Source of the DNA: Corallium rubrum
Taxonomy: Eukaryota > Cnidaria > Anthozoa > Scleralcyonacea > Coralliidae
Length of the DNA: 64,000 nt
Assembly: GCA_964035015.1 (NCBI GenBank)
Contig: OZ036002.1
Location: forward strand, 16,537,161 to 16,601,160
Direction: 5' to 3'
Shown piece by piece: positions 23,234 through 35,171 of the stretch. A program made the translations under genes and the position numbers. The notes beneath the pieces are model-generated. The model saw only the letters and a list, made by a program, of their open reading frames with translations, had not been told where the DNA came from and ran no database searches. Position 1 is the first letter of the stretch; every line of letters begins with the position of its first letter.

Positions 23234-24162
23234 ATTTATTCGAAACAGGGTGCCTCATCACTTCCAGTATCAACCCTGATGCACAGCATAAATACTAAGC
23301 AGAAGGCCCACCCAGGGGTACGAAGTGTCCTCACTTTTTTAGTGTGCATGTCACACGCCACCATGTTGAAAGCAAGTAAACTCCTGGTGGATCAACAAGG
23401 AACAACATGGCAGAAAACGAAGTCGAGTCACCAAAATGGCTCTAGCTGGAAACGTTTTTGGACGATTTCCATTGAACTTGGGTATGGTGTGAAAAGAAGG
23501 TAAGACATTAATTTACTGGTGGTTGTAAGGTGTGTAAACAAATTTTCCACATGGAATTTAGCTCGCGATTACGATTGGCGGTGTGTCAAAACTGGGTGAT
23601 CACGTTTCCAATAAACAGTTTATTCATGAAGACTGAAGTGCCTTATTATCCTATTTTACAGAAATCAAAAATTTTAAATTGACAACTGCACGGTACGTAA
23701 AGTCTTTACAAATCGTACTGTTATCAAACAAATTATAGGCCAGATAAATGCCGTGAGATAAATGCTATAAATTCTTAGTTCAACTTGGTCAAGTTGAGTA
23801 GTTGGGTGAAAACATTTAATAACAAAAGCATTCGTTCGATTCAATGAGTAAAAATGAATTAAATAAATTATGACTTCTATCCTTTTTGTGTTTGCTGTGT
23901 TCTTATTGTCTTTAAAGTGTCACTGAGACGAAAAGCAACCATATCACTTTGCCTTTTCGATAGGGTAAAGTAGCAAATTACTAGCACTTTTACAAAATTT
24001 TAATTGATTTGGTCAAATAGATGCAGCGTTATGGGCTTTGAAACTTTTCAAAATTGCCGTCCGCCATTAATTTCTGCCATCTTGACCTTGATCTGTCGTG
24101 ACGTCATAGTCTTAACCCTCACAGCGAAGCAAAGCGGATAAACAACAGCTAACAAGGAGTTT

Positions 24163-24690
24163 ATGACTGTGCATCTGTTGTATACTGTGTCGGTTATGTC
24201 TACAACTAATAGTTCTTCTGCTCCCTGGTCTGATACAGAATCTTCTGAGAGATCATCTGTATATCTCACAGCGAATTCTGACGAGGATAACGCCGAACGT
24301 AGGATAAATATTAAATGCGTCGAACCATTAGCTTCGACTGAAGAAATCATCGAGTACGAGTCGACGAAGGCATGTAGTGAAGAGTGTCGTTGCTGTATGG
24401 AGATACAACAGTGTTGCAACAAAATGTTCGAGTATGAGAACGGGGAGAATAAAAAGTACGTTTTGGATCATCCAGGCTTTCACGACGTTTGTCTGAATGA
24501 GTGGGTGCCTGATATCGCTTCTTTGGGGTTGAAGACAAAGAACCGTAGAAATTTAATGCGCTGCTTCAGTTTTCAGAGAGGGTCAGAAGACAAGATCAGA
24601 GTAATAATTACGCATTATAATGAAATTAATAATATGAAAATGAGCAGGTTCTTGAACTGTCTCTTGGCTAGAAATAACATGATGTTTTAA
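24163..24690 (+). CDS. P2X7-receptor cytoplasmic-domain-like protein (175 aa)
   Basis: A single open frame starts at ATG 24163 (a second ATG at 24196, MSTTNSSSAPWSD, may be the real start). The N-terminal ~60 residues are Ser/Glu-rich. Residues ~70-150 match the pattern of the intracellular C-terminal domain of P2X7 receptors: CRCCMEIQQC, YVLDHPGFHDVCLNEWV, then RCFSFQRGSEDKIRVIITH. In P2X7 this domain binds zinc and guanine nucleotide. Here there is no channel part, so it is a solo domain. The gene is the only intact one in the TTAA-flanked element. AATAAA follows at about 24691. Confidence 0.8.
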   Translation: MTVHLLYTVSVMSTTNSSSAPWSDTESSERSSVYLTANSDEDNAERRINIKCVEPLASTEEIIEYESTKACSEECRCCMEIQQCCNKMFEYENGENKKYVLDHPGFHDVCLNEWVPDIASLGLKTKNRRNLMRCFSFQRGSEDKIRVIITHYNEINNMKMSRFLNCLLARNNMMF

Positions 24691-24929
24691 TAAATGTTGG
24701 AATTTTACATAAACGAATAATAAACTAAAACATATTGTGTTGGACTGGTTTTAAAGTCAGCATTGTGAGCTACTGTAAAATGTGAAATGGTAGTATTTTA
24801 TGATTCTTGATTTGCAATATTTTGGACCTTATTTTTTAAATCTATTTCCTCACTTTCAGGTATAGTGGGGTTTAGTTACTGCATTTCTTGCAGAACCTTA
24901 TGAATAAATAATCATAAATGCGCCATGAG

Positions 24930-25215
24930 TATTATGTTGCATGGTCTCCAGTCACATTATTATCCTCGTGGGTTGAAAGCACATGCTTGCCTTCATACGA
25001 CGACTTCTTGAACGTGTTTTGATCGATACCGCTCAGTTCCTCCATATGGTAGGTATAGCACCTGGGGAAAAGCGATCGGAGCAAACATAAACCGACGCTT
25101 TTTTCGAACAAATTTATTATTCCTTTGAAAGATTTGTCCGTTGGACTCTTATGCAAGGATATATTCCTGCCTGATGATCAGATTCACTGCTGCAATCCTG
25201 CGCAACACAGTGCGT
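24930..25215 (-). pseudogene. THAP-domain remnant
   Basis: On the minus strand, CVAQDCSSESDHQAGIS followed by LHKSPTDKSF is the start of a THAP zinc finger. Further on, FVRKKRRF-like and LCLLRSLFPRCYTYHMEEL-like pieces in different frames are its second half. Frames change at least twice. THAP fingers are the DNA-binding domain of Kolobok and P-element transposases. The orientation is opposite to the P2X7-type ORF. Confidence 0.45.
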
Positions 25216-25512
25216 TGATGGCATGTTGGTAAAATTTAATTTTAATGAACTAGTATAAACGTCGAATAGCGGCGAGATAGTGGCGAGATAGGTTTTGTTT
25301 ACGGCTGGGTTAAGACTATGACGTCACAGACGGTGTAATAAGAACTCGTCGCTTTTAATGGCGGCCGATAATTGTCAGATTTCTTTCTTAAATAACAACT
25401 TTATTTTTTTGACTATGAACATGAAACTTCGTCAGGTACGTTTCCGATACCGGTACTTTAAACTCGTGAAAAAAAAAGTTTGAAGAAAAATTTCGTCTCA
25501 GTGACACTTTAA

Positions 25513-26742
25513 ACTTTAGTTCGAAATATTAACAATGGTTCAGTATAACCACAGAATAAGAACTCGATTATATAAAATTAGAACATTTTGCATTTGTGAC
25601 TGTGTATTGGACAGGGTTTAACAATGTCAAATGAAAGTTTTTGATACTGATTTACCTATAGAAGACAGGTAGCTTTCCTTTAGCCATTTTTTTATATTTT
25701 GCACTTATGCTTTAAGTAGGTTAGTACACCAAGTTAATTTGGTATTAATTTGATTTTTCTTTTGTTTCTATTTAATTTTAGTGGATTCTGTGTTTTTATT
25801 TTTAAAAAAGCTTAAATTCAGCTAATTGGCATTGAAGAAACTTGACTGGAATTTTTTAACCCAAAATATCCTTCAAATCAGTTGGTCTGATTGATGTTAC
25901 TATTTGAACCATGGGTGACTTCTTCCATAATTTGCTGGTTATTAGACATTCAGTGCATAATTAATGATTTTGGTACATGTTCTGATGCCAAGAACGATGT
26001 AATAATAATAATATAAACTGTGTACATATATCACTAAAATTTTTATTCCATTGAAAGTATTTGTCAAATAAATGTTCTGTGCAAATCATGTGATATAAAA
26101 ATAGACAGAAAAGGTTTTTCAGAGGAAGAATTATTTAGAAAGGAAACTTTGAGTTCTCCCTATTTATGACTGAGTACAACAGGCAAAATATGCTTTTCTC
26201 AACATGTATCAACACCATCTTCATTAAGGTGGTGGAACTGGGGGTTTAATTTTTCTGCATATTTTAACGTAAGAATGGAGTAGAATGCATTTCAGAGCAG
26301 GAAGGTATCTTGTACCTCCCACACCCTTGGCAAAACCGCTCGGGTAAACCCACTTCACCAGCTGCAAATCCCATTATGCCCCCAATAATTTCTATCTTCT
26401 GCCACCCCTGTTTATCCAACTTAAACCAATTACAAAAATGATTTAAAAGGAAGACAGGTAATTAAAGTCTCAAAAGTGATTAAGTGGTTACTCTTAAGAT
26501 CTCAAGCTGTCACTAAACTTAAAACACAATCCTTTTGATGTAAAGGCTGTGGCATTGGTACAGTGCTTGACACTTTTTAAAAGAAATTATTTTTCAGAAA
26601 ATCTTAAAACTTGTGCCAGCCACTGCACGAAATTCCACCCTGTCACCACGTACAATTCTCAGAAAGTGTTCCCGGTTTTTTTTCCTCTCCTGATTTTTTA
26701 AACGTTTTTGTGGTCTCTGGTATTACATTTTGCTTCAAAAAA
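25513..26742. other. Gene-free stretch
   Basis: AT-rich sequence in which I see no coding frame, RNA gene or clear repeat. Confidence 0.5.
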
Positions 26743-29700
26743 ATGGCGGATCCGAAAGGTAAAGTCACATCAAGCGCACAGAAAACGCCCTGTTCAGCTG
26801 TGAACTGTTCAAACAGCAAGCCATCGCATCCAGATCTTAGTTTCTTTCAATTTCTGTCCGATCTAACAAGGTATGTTTTTGCTTTCTGTGTTATTGTTTC
26901 ACCTGTAAAGATTACATTATAGATATGATTGAAGATCATAACTCCTGGAAATTGGTAAAAATTTTAAAATCATTTAGATCAAAAGAATGGGTAGTACTGT
27001 GTCGATGCGAGGACCTTTTGGATAAGAGCGCAAAATATCTATACAATAATTGCAAATTATGTGCTGAACATTTTGAAGATTGTACGTTTTCCAACTTCTT
27101 GAAAAAACCGCCTGAAATGTGGCGCCAAAGCAACACTGTTCAACATCCCAAATCCGACAGCCAAAATCGGTCATAAACGATGAACAATGCAGAAGACAAC
27201 CGCAGTTAGTAAAGGTAACTGGACTTTTCAGTCATGTGCTTAATTAAACCCATGTCTATTTAAAATTATTTACTGAAAAAAATACATTTAAAAATATCCT
27301 TTTAAGAAAGAGGCTTAAATTGGATGAAAGTAGCAGTCTGGAAGGTATGTAAAAGTAAGAACAGCTACATGTACATAATCGGAAACTTTGCATAAAATAC
27401 CTCCCCCAAAAAAATATTTTGAAAATACTCAGTGTTTGAATGTTTCAGTGGGACATATGCTAGGAGAGTACATGTATGTTGAGTAAAAAAGGGGGGTCCT
27501 TCACCATGACCTCTTCCCCCTCGCACCCTTAGACATAAATGGAGAGGAATTAGGTGAGGGGGGCATGATATTCTCTACAGCCAACGAGAAAGTCAGGCTC
27601 ATCATCTGGGAGTGGCAGTAGGAGTGGAGATTGTGGTGTGGTGGGTGGTAAGACTCGATATTTTCAATGTTTCGTTACAAACCTCCACACCTCCTTCCCT
27701 AGCTGGAAATGTGTGACTTCCCTCTAAACTCAAACAAAAACTTCATTGACATTTTTACGCAATATCAATAGACAAAACTCCAAAAATGTAAACAAATCTA
27801 CTGTATATTTAACTGTAATTGTATGCAAGACAAGCCAACATTTTAAAACAATTATAGACCAAGATAATATACCTGGACAAGGAAGTTCTAGCAAGGAAGG
27901 CAACAATGAAGCACAAGATGTTGCTGATATTGAAAGTATAAAAATATTTTGCCATAACCCTTCAGTGGTGGATCTGGTCTGGGCAAGGGGGGGGGGGGGC
28001 AACCCTCAAAAATATTTTTGACAAAAAAATGAAAGCATTCAAAAATGCAGAAAATACAATTATAGCACCTTATGAAATCCATGGTACATATGCACATGCC
28101 CCCATCTGCCTATACATTTTTCACATTAAAAGCTGTTGCCACCCCCCATCCCACCCCCTACAAAACCCCAGGCTGGATTCACCACTGGTCGTTTATATAT
28201 GCTATAATTATCTTAAATTGGCAAGGAGTTCTCGCATATAATTAAGAATTTATCAAGTTCTTTTTTTCCGCTTCAGTGCATCAAGAATTTCTGACAACAA
28301 ACAACTTAAACGATTGCAGCACTCAGACAAGCCAACACCTTTCTAATAATACACCTAGAAGAGAAACAGAAAAAGGTTATTCAATCTCGGAGCAAGAAAA
28401 TCAAGCGACTGAAGACAGCACTTGGGGGTTATCAGGTTTCACGTGGGGAGAAATCCAGACAAGAACAAGCATTGGAAGAGGCACTGCAGAAGTTACCAGA
28501 AAATCTGTCTAATTTTGTTAAGATGCAGCTGGAATTAAATTCAAAAAAGAAACATGGAAGACGATACTCATCGCAGATGAAGTCAACAGCAATCTCTTTG
28601 TACCATGCCAGTGGGAAAGCATATCGGTTGTTATCCAAATTGTTTGTTTTGCCAACTAAATCCTCCCTTAAGAGATATATAATAAAAATGCCAACGGCCC
28701 CTGGTTTTCCCAAGCAGCGTTAAAAATAATAGAAAAGAAAGTAATGCAGATGGATCCAAAAGAAAGATTGTGTACACTGTACATGGATGAAGTTTCGTTA
28801 AAGACCAACCTGTACTACAACATATCTGCTGACAAGATAATTGGTCTAGAAGATTTTGGAGGAAATTACAGAGCCAACAAAGTGGCAACATCTGCTCTTG
28901 TGCTGCTGGTACGTAACATCTCTGGAAAATGGAAACAGCCCATTGGTTTGGTGAATGGAGGATGTCCTAGTGACCTCATGGAAGATTTAGTGAAAGAGGC
29001 AGTTGAAACGTTGGATAGCATTGGTTTGAATGTTGTTGTGGTCATGTTAGAGACATGGGGTCCAACGTTTACAGTTTATCCAAACGCCTGAATGTCACTC
29101 CTGAGAAGCCCTGGTTGATGCACAATAAGAAGAAATACTTCCTGATGTTTGACCCTCCCCATTTGTTAAAGTGTGTACGGAATAATCTAATGAAGTACTC
29201 CATCAAATTTGGTGAGCATATGGCCAAGTGGAAGGACATTGAGGATTTCTACAACAAAGATACAGCACTTTCCATCCGTTCAGCACCCACGTTAACAGAA
29301 AAGCACATACACCCAACCAACCAATTTCAATAAAATGAAGGTCAAGTTGGCAAGCCAAATTCTAAGTCACACTGTAGCAGCCTCACTTTGCATGTATGTT
29401 AGTCTGGGGGCCATTCCATCTAGTGCCATGGGAACAGCAGAGCTTCTTTTGAAATTTGATTCAATTTTTGAGTGTGTAAACAGCTCTACTGTATACTCCG
29501 CCAAAAAGTTTAAGTGTCCTTTTAGTGACAAGACCACACATCAAGAGTTTATGAAAGAGGCAATGACCTTGATAAAAGGAGCAAATGTTTTCGATGACGA
29601 CAATAAAAATGTAACAGGGAGAATTAAGTGCCTAAAGGGATGGTTGGTTACCCTCAATACAATTCTTTTAATTTGGAATCACCTCCGCACAAACCATGGT

Positions 29701-30450
29701 TTTAAGTTTCTCTTGACCAGAAGGCTAAACACTGACCCTTTAGAGAATTTCTTTGGTACCATACGGCAACAGGGAGGGAGTAATGACAACCCAACCCCAA
29801 CACAATTCACCAGTGCATTTAGGAAATTATTTTTTAGTTCATTTCTCACTTCCTCAGCTGGGAATTGCGCTGAAGATCTGGACAACCTTCTTGTCCAGTG
29901 TACAGAAACATCAACTTCACCAGTTCTAGTTACAACGCCAACTCAACCCAATACCCTGGCAATTGGACCAACTGACTACAAAGAGACAAACGTCAACATG
30001 AACATTATCAAAGATAATGCCATTGCATATTTTGCTGGTTACCTGCTCCACAAATGTATGAAGATCCACACTTGTCAAACATGTACAGAAGGCTTGGTTG
30101 CTAACAGTTTGGAAGATAACAAAAACCTACTGTGCTATTTCAAAGCATTTAACCAGGAAAAATCAACGTTTGGAGGCATGTATGCACCAACAGATACCTA
30201 CCTTCAATACATCATTCTGTTGGAAGATATTTTTGTCCAGAACGTTTAGGTTATACCAAGTGGAAGTGATATCTTACGGCTGCTGAAGAATGTACCAGTA
30301 GCACTCCAGTGCTGTGAAAAATTTCCAATTGACTTTCACCTGAAGTTGTTTCTGCGAATGCGAATTTATTACTCTTTGAAATTTGCAAATCGCAATCTTA
30401 AATCCACTAAAAGAAAAGATAGAAAATATCTGAAAGTGTCCCACCTTTAA
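26743..30450 (+). pseudogene. THAP + P-element-like (THAP9-type) transposase pseudogene
   Basis: Exon 26743-26871 and an exon starting at about 26976 form a THAP zinc finger (CSAVNCSN .. WVVLCRC .. LCAEHFEDCTF). Downstream exons from about 28277 carry the transposase: LYHASGKAYRLLSKLF, YMDEVSLKTNLYYN, GLEDFGGNYRANKVATSALV, KQPIGLVNGGCPSDLM, FDPPHLLKCVRNNL, LNTDPLENFFGTIRQQGG, and a final block ending at 30450. P-type transposases cut and paste DNA with an RNase-H-like core and a GTP-binding insert. I count frame changes near 27110, 28370, 28710, 29050 and 29325 and an in-frame TAG at 30247, so the copy looks dead. The THAP exon break lies in an A6 run. Confidence 0.85.
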
Positions 30451-31239
30451 ACAGTATTAACTCTGGCCAACCAAGCTTTAACTTCAAACCTCAACAACAA
30501 GAAGCACTCAAGACCTGCACTTTCCATTCAAATGAAAAATGGCTAAGGAGTAAAAAATGCCTGGTATTTCAATTCAAAGAACCTATAAAAACTGAAAACC
30601 TCAGAAGGACCTGGTATTTCAAATAGACTTCTTAATAACTCATAAGAGGCAGTGGCCTAACATTTCCAGTGATATGCCTTCATCACATACATGTATTATC
30701 AAAGAGAATAGAAACTTAAAGATCTGCGATTGGTAAACTGCTGTAATTTAAACAGTTACAGCAATATTATATGGAGATAAGTGTTAAATTGTCACCACAT
30801 GTTAATGAAAACTATCCACTTTTTAAGTGCTACAAACACATTCCCAATAGATTGGATAGCTCAACTGGTAGACCAAAACTCTAAATAAGTTTTCTAAATA
30901 TTAAAGTACTCGGGTTCTGATAATTGTAAGGTCTAAACACAACCTGCAAGCAATTCCAAAAGTATGCTACTCAGGCCGACTGTAATGGAGAAAAGCATAA
31001 CATTTCTAAAACTTTCATAGGGTCTGTAAATATCGAATACATTACTAGTATGTGTAAATAAATATTAAATGAAATAGCCAATTGTTTTATGGTTAAACTG
31101 CACGGCAGTGTTGGCAGACCGAGTTTCTTCTTGTTAAATCCATCTTCGAATATCTTGCCAAATTGCCGAAATTTCACAAAATATAATTGCTTCGTTCTTC
31201 AACACTACTCGTTCAATTCGGTAAAGCACAATAAATATC

Positions 31240-31387
31240 TGTGATTTCATCACAATAATTTATATTTAAACTGTGTTTAACAAGTTTCCAATCTTACTTC
31301 TGCCTGCAAATATTGTGATTTCATTACAATAATTTATATTTAAACTGTGTTTAACAGGTTTCCAATCTTACTTCTGCCTGCTAATAC
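31240..31387 (+). repeat. 74-bp tandem duplication
   Basis: Two units start at 31240 and 31314 (TGTGATTTCATCACAATAAT), differing at only a few positions, between the P-like pseudogene and the next gene. Confidence 0.9.
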
Positions 31388-31626
31388 AAGTTCAAAAGTG
31401 GAAGGGTGTGCAATAATCGCTCTCAAGTTGTTACAACGAACCTGCAAAATTGCTTGTTTAAACTTTGATAATTTCCTTTTTAACCACAATAAAAATGATC
31501 ACCTACCTTCTTTTTTGATGTCTTATCCACGGAGACAAAATCAACCACCAAAATTTTGAGTTATAGCCATTCAAACGATCAAAACGCACTTTTCGCCATA
31601 GTGTTTACTGTTGAGAGGAGCGGCTT

Positions 31627-33318
31627 TTACTTGCTTTCAACATAGCGGCCAACATTAAGAAGGCCTGTCTCCCCATGCTGTGATTGATTCTTGCTATGTA
31701 TGGCTGCACCCCTGACAACACCTGCACACAGTTCACCTTTATCGTTGGTACCAGTAAAGTTGTATGGCGTTGTTTCGAGAGTGCAGGGGCATTTCTGTTG
31801 ATAATTTGTCTTTGTTGATAAAGGAACTTTTCCTTTTATAGTGAGGGAAGCACCTTTGTAGTTTATAGCATTTCTCCGATGTGCATTTCTTGCAACGCAT
31901 AACTGAACTTAGCCTCAATGTGTTCCTTGATTCGGTTATAAGTGACCTTGTTAACTTTTACGTTGCCATCAAATGTTAGAACTCCAGTCCTTCTCCAAGC
32001 ATCTGCACCAACTCCACATTCCTCTACAAACTTTTCAATATCCTTTCCAATGTTTGGGCATTCTTTCAATATTTTCCCAACACTTTTGCTTCTTCTGTGC
32101 TTGAGGATCCTTTCACTCTCTTTTTCTTTAAATCCCTCTTTCCTTTTCTTTTAACTGACTCAATCTTCCTAATTAATAGTTCCTTTCCTTTATTACTGAG
32201 CGGATCTGAGATCTCATTCCAATTGACTGAGTGTGTAGGAAGTTCATCTTTGTCTGACAGCATCATGCCATCAGCAATATCTTCAGCATCTTTGTTTATA
32301 TTTTGTTGCTCATCAAATGCATCTTTGCTCTGTGCTACAAAGTGTAGTTCCTTCTCATTCAGTCCTAAGGATCCTATTTCTGTTGATAATTTGCACACCT
32401 GGAATTTCAGCTTTGACCATTTCTGACATAGCAAACCAGTTGAATTGACTCTTTACAAGAAGATCTTTACCAATGTTTTGCTCTATTGGAATTGGGGGTG
32501 ACGCTACATGTGCCTGTTCATCTGTGTTAGATTTTTCTTCAAAAAACTCGTCATCTGTATCTTGTTCATTGCCTTCGAACTTATCAGAATCTGGGTCTTC
32601 AAGTTTATCCGCATGGTTTTTGCTGAACACCAGAAGCCTTTCCAATGGCATACTTTAGGCAATCTCTTTCTTTGTCATAATTACACAATGAAATCAGTTC
32701 CTTGAAGTGTTCCTTTGATAAACAATTAGTTGAACCTTGTTTTATTGACTTCTCTAACAGACATTTCAGCATTGTTGTGTTAGCAGTAGCGTCACGGAGG
32801 TATGTGGAAAGGCCATCTATGGTTAAAGCTGCAACAGGCATTTGTAGCAGGAGTCTTTTAGCATGAGAGGGTTTGTAGGCAGAACTACTGTGATTTGGAA
32901 TTAGTCTAGGTACAGTTTCTTTTTCAGTTTCCCCAAAGCATGCATCACAGGGTTGAACGTGTTGGGTAACACAATAAAAGGCATCTTTTAGTTTCACGTA
33001 TCCATACTCGGAAATCCTGTTTGCAACATTGACAAACCCTTTACATCTACAATGTGGATTGCTATGATTACTCGGGCAGAAAGTTGACCTGGCTTTGACG
33101 TATTCTTGAAGACTTAGGGCAGTAAATTCAGAAAATGAAACATTACCTTTTGTTTTAAAATCTGCTAGCTTTTTCTTTGATTCGTTTCTATATATTTCTA
33201 CTAGTGCCTCCAATGTTTTCTCATTGGAGGGCATATCTAAAATGGTGCCCATCACTATAATTTGTACTGCTATCTTGATCTCTTGAAAGTTCAACAATGT
33301 CGCTTGAAAGTTCAACAA
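31627..33318 (-). pseudogene. Uncharacterised multicopy gene, frameshifted
   Basis: Minus-strand frames 33318-32605, 32651-32355, 32434-32066, 32069 to about 31880, and a final frame to 31627 run through one protein with several frame changes. Visible parts: a Cys/His-rich region (CPSNHSNPHCRCKGF, then HVQPCDACFGE), LTIDGLSTYLRDAT, LKYAIGKASGV, an acidic linker, RTGVLTFDGN, then CVARNAHRRN, TPYNFTGTNDKGELCAGVV and GLLNVGRYVESK. I recall the last blocks as a repeated family in coral and anemone proteomes, often transposon-linked. No catalytic motif is recognised. Confidence 0.55.
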
Positions 33319-33369
33319 TGTAACTTGTCATTCGTGAGGTAGACATTTTCGACCATGCTGCAGTTAATA

Positions 33370-33390
33370 TTAAAGGGGAACTCCACTCCA
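33370..33390 (+). repeat. Candidate TTAA-type transposon left end
   Basis: TTAA (33370-33373) followed by AGGGGAACTCCACTCC, about 300 bp upstream of a THAP fragment. I did not find the matching right end in the window. Confidence 0.3.
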
Positions 33391-33676
33391 AATACAAGTT
33401 AGGGTCAGTTAAGAACTTGTACTTACCTTATTAGTTCATTCCTGAAGTTTCTAAGCGTAATGATAAATACATGTTGGGAAATGGCGTGTTGAAGTTCGAA
33501 ATATTCGGTAGTTTTGGACGCCATGTTGTTCTTTTCCAAACAGACGCGGATTGTCAGCGGATTTCTTATCGTGACGTCACTGAGTGCTTCTGCTCGATTG
33601 CGGGAAATTAGAGTAACAACTCTGCGTGTCGCTTCTATAATTAAGCGCTAGTAAAATTGGTAAAATATCGCACTGC

Positions 33677-33979
33677 ATGGTTCCTTTGTGTACAAATGGA
33701 TGGTGAAAGACCAAAGGGACGAATATATGCCAACCGGACTGTTAAAAGGCACTTGGCTCAGAAATATCCGACGCGATAACCCACGCAAACCATGCCACTT
33801 GTTCATCAGCAGCGTGCACTTCACCACTGATTGCTTTCAACCAGCTATCGAGATATGTGGCCACAAGAAACCTAAATCATTAAAACCTTCTGCTGTCCCA
33901 ACACTTTTTGGTTTTGGCGAGAGGAAAAACAGCACCCGTCAGTCCAGTCTACAGCAAATCCGAAATCGAGAAAATAAGG
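33677..33979 (+). pseudogene. Degenerate THAP-domain exon
   Basis: An early frame gives CMVPLC (first zinc pair) then a TGA. A second frame gives W, the HLFISSVHF block and LKPSAVPTLFGFGER, the terminal THAP motif. The usual Cys before xHF is Ser, so a zinc ligand is lost. It ends at a GT donor (AATAAG|GTATAG). The 33980-35171 stretch after it holds nothing I recognise. Confidence 0.5.
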
Positions 33980-35171
33980 TATAGCAAATTATAACCTGTC
34001 CAAAATGCAATTAAAATAGCGACGCGGAAATGCACTATTTTAAAATATAATAGATAATAAAAAAAATAAAGAAATAAGTTTTATTTAACAATTTTAATAT
34101 GTTTTATATTTTTGAGAAAAATTACAAACTCAGAAAATAATATGAATATATTTACATGTATTAACAAGACTGCACACTATGATTTGATTATTTTGATATA
34201 TTTGAAGTTCACTATTCGATAATTTTGGTTGGTATTATAAAGCTCAGGTACATTAATGCCTGGGTCCAGTCTCCCTTGCAACAATGTGATTGTTTTTTAT
34301 AATTGTTATAAGGGTAAATTTATAGTAAAAATCACGCATTTTGAAACTTGACCCGCAGGAATGGATAATCATTCTCCCACGATTTTCTTTTGGTATATAT
34401 AGTAAATTCTAAGATTGGTCTTTAATGTTCAACCTTGAACCGATATAATTTCACCACTGATCACTAAGATAATTGGGGCGAAATGAAAACATCGCTGTAT
34501 TTCTAAGGAATTTGTCCATTTAAAGCTATTTACGAAATGTTAATGTAACTTTTACGGGTTGCGCAATGCAGTTGAATATATTTTCTAGCATTAAGTTCAT
34601 AGGGGTAATCGGTAAACGTAAAAAACCTTCCCGGCGAAGCCGTTGAAGTTAAACTTTTAGAACCTAAATACATTGTCGAATGCGCCATTTTTTAAGCTTG
34701 AGCCGAGGTACTTCTTTCAGGGGTGGAACCCAGTGCCATGGCAACTATGCAAGCTCAAAATGGCGATCAAAACAACTATAGCGCAGGGAAGCTAGTTTTC
34801 TTTCAAATATGCATTTTGGAACTTATTTAAGTCCAGAAAGTCATACGTTTTAATACAAATAGAAAAACGTTCTAATTTGGAATCATGATATTTAGTTTTC
34901 TTCAGTAGTTTAAACGAAGTCCGTATTTTTTATGCATCATTCTAGTGTACTATATAATTTTGTGTCACCACTGCGGCACTTGTAACTCTTATAAGTGCAG
35001 CTTTATAGAGGAAATATTGCAATATTATAGTGGTCTGACGTAGCTTGGACTGCGTTACGTCTTACCGACGCAATAACCTGTCAGAATAATGCGCGTGACC
35101 GCAGTTTAGGCGCCAGATTCAAAGTTCGCTCCGATAAGGGAAGAGTGTCGTATAAAGTGTGTTCATCATAA

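Larger units (their letters stand above)
23916..25508. mobile_element. TTAA-flanked transposon carrying a P2X7-type domain gene
   Basis: The ends are perfect inverted repeats (AGTGTCACTGAGACGAAA at 23916-23933 and its reverse complement at 25491-25508), flanked on both sides by TTAA (23912-23915, 25509-25512). Further in, both ends share TGACGTCATAGTCTTAACC in inverted orientation (24099-24117 and about 25306-25324) and a GCCGCCATTAA-like block, so the end regions are ~210 bp of related sequence. TTAA target duplication is the hallmark of Kolobok and piggyBac transposons. The THAP remnant inside points to Kolobok. No transposase catalytic core remains, so the copy is non-autonomous. Confidence 0.75.

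Noticed and set aside
23279..23503. 74-codon frame whose middle (HHVESK-like in another frame) resembles the end of the 31627-33318 gene
   Set aside because: The resemblance covers about six residues and needs a frame change; too short to support.
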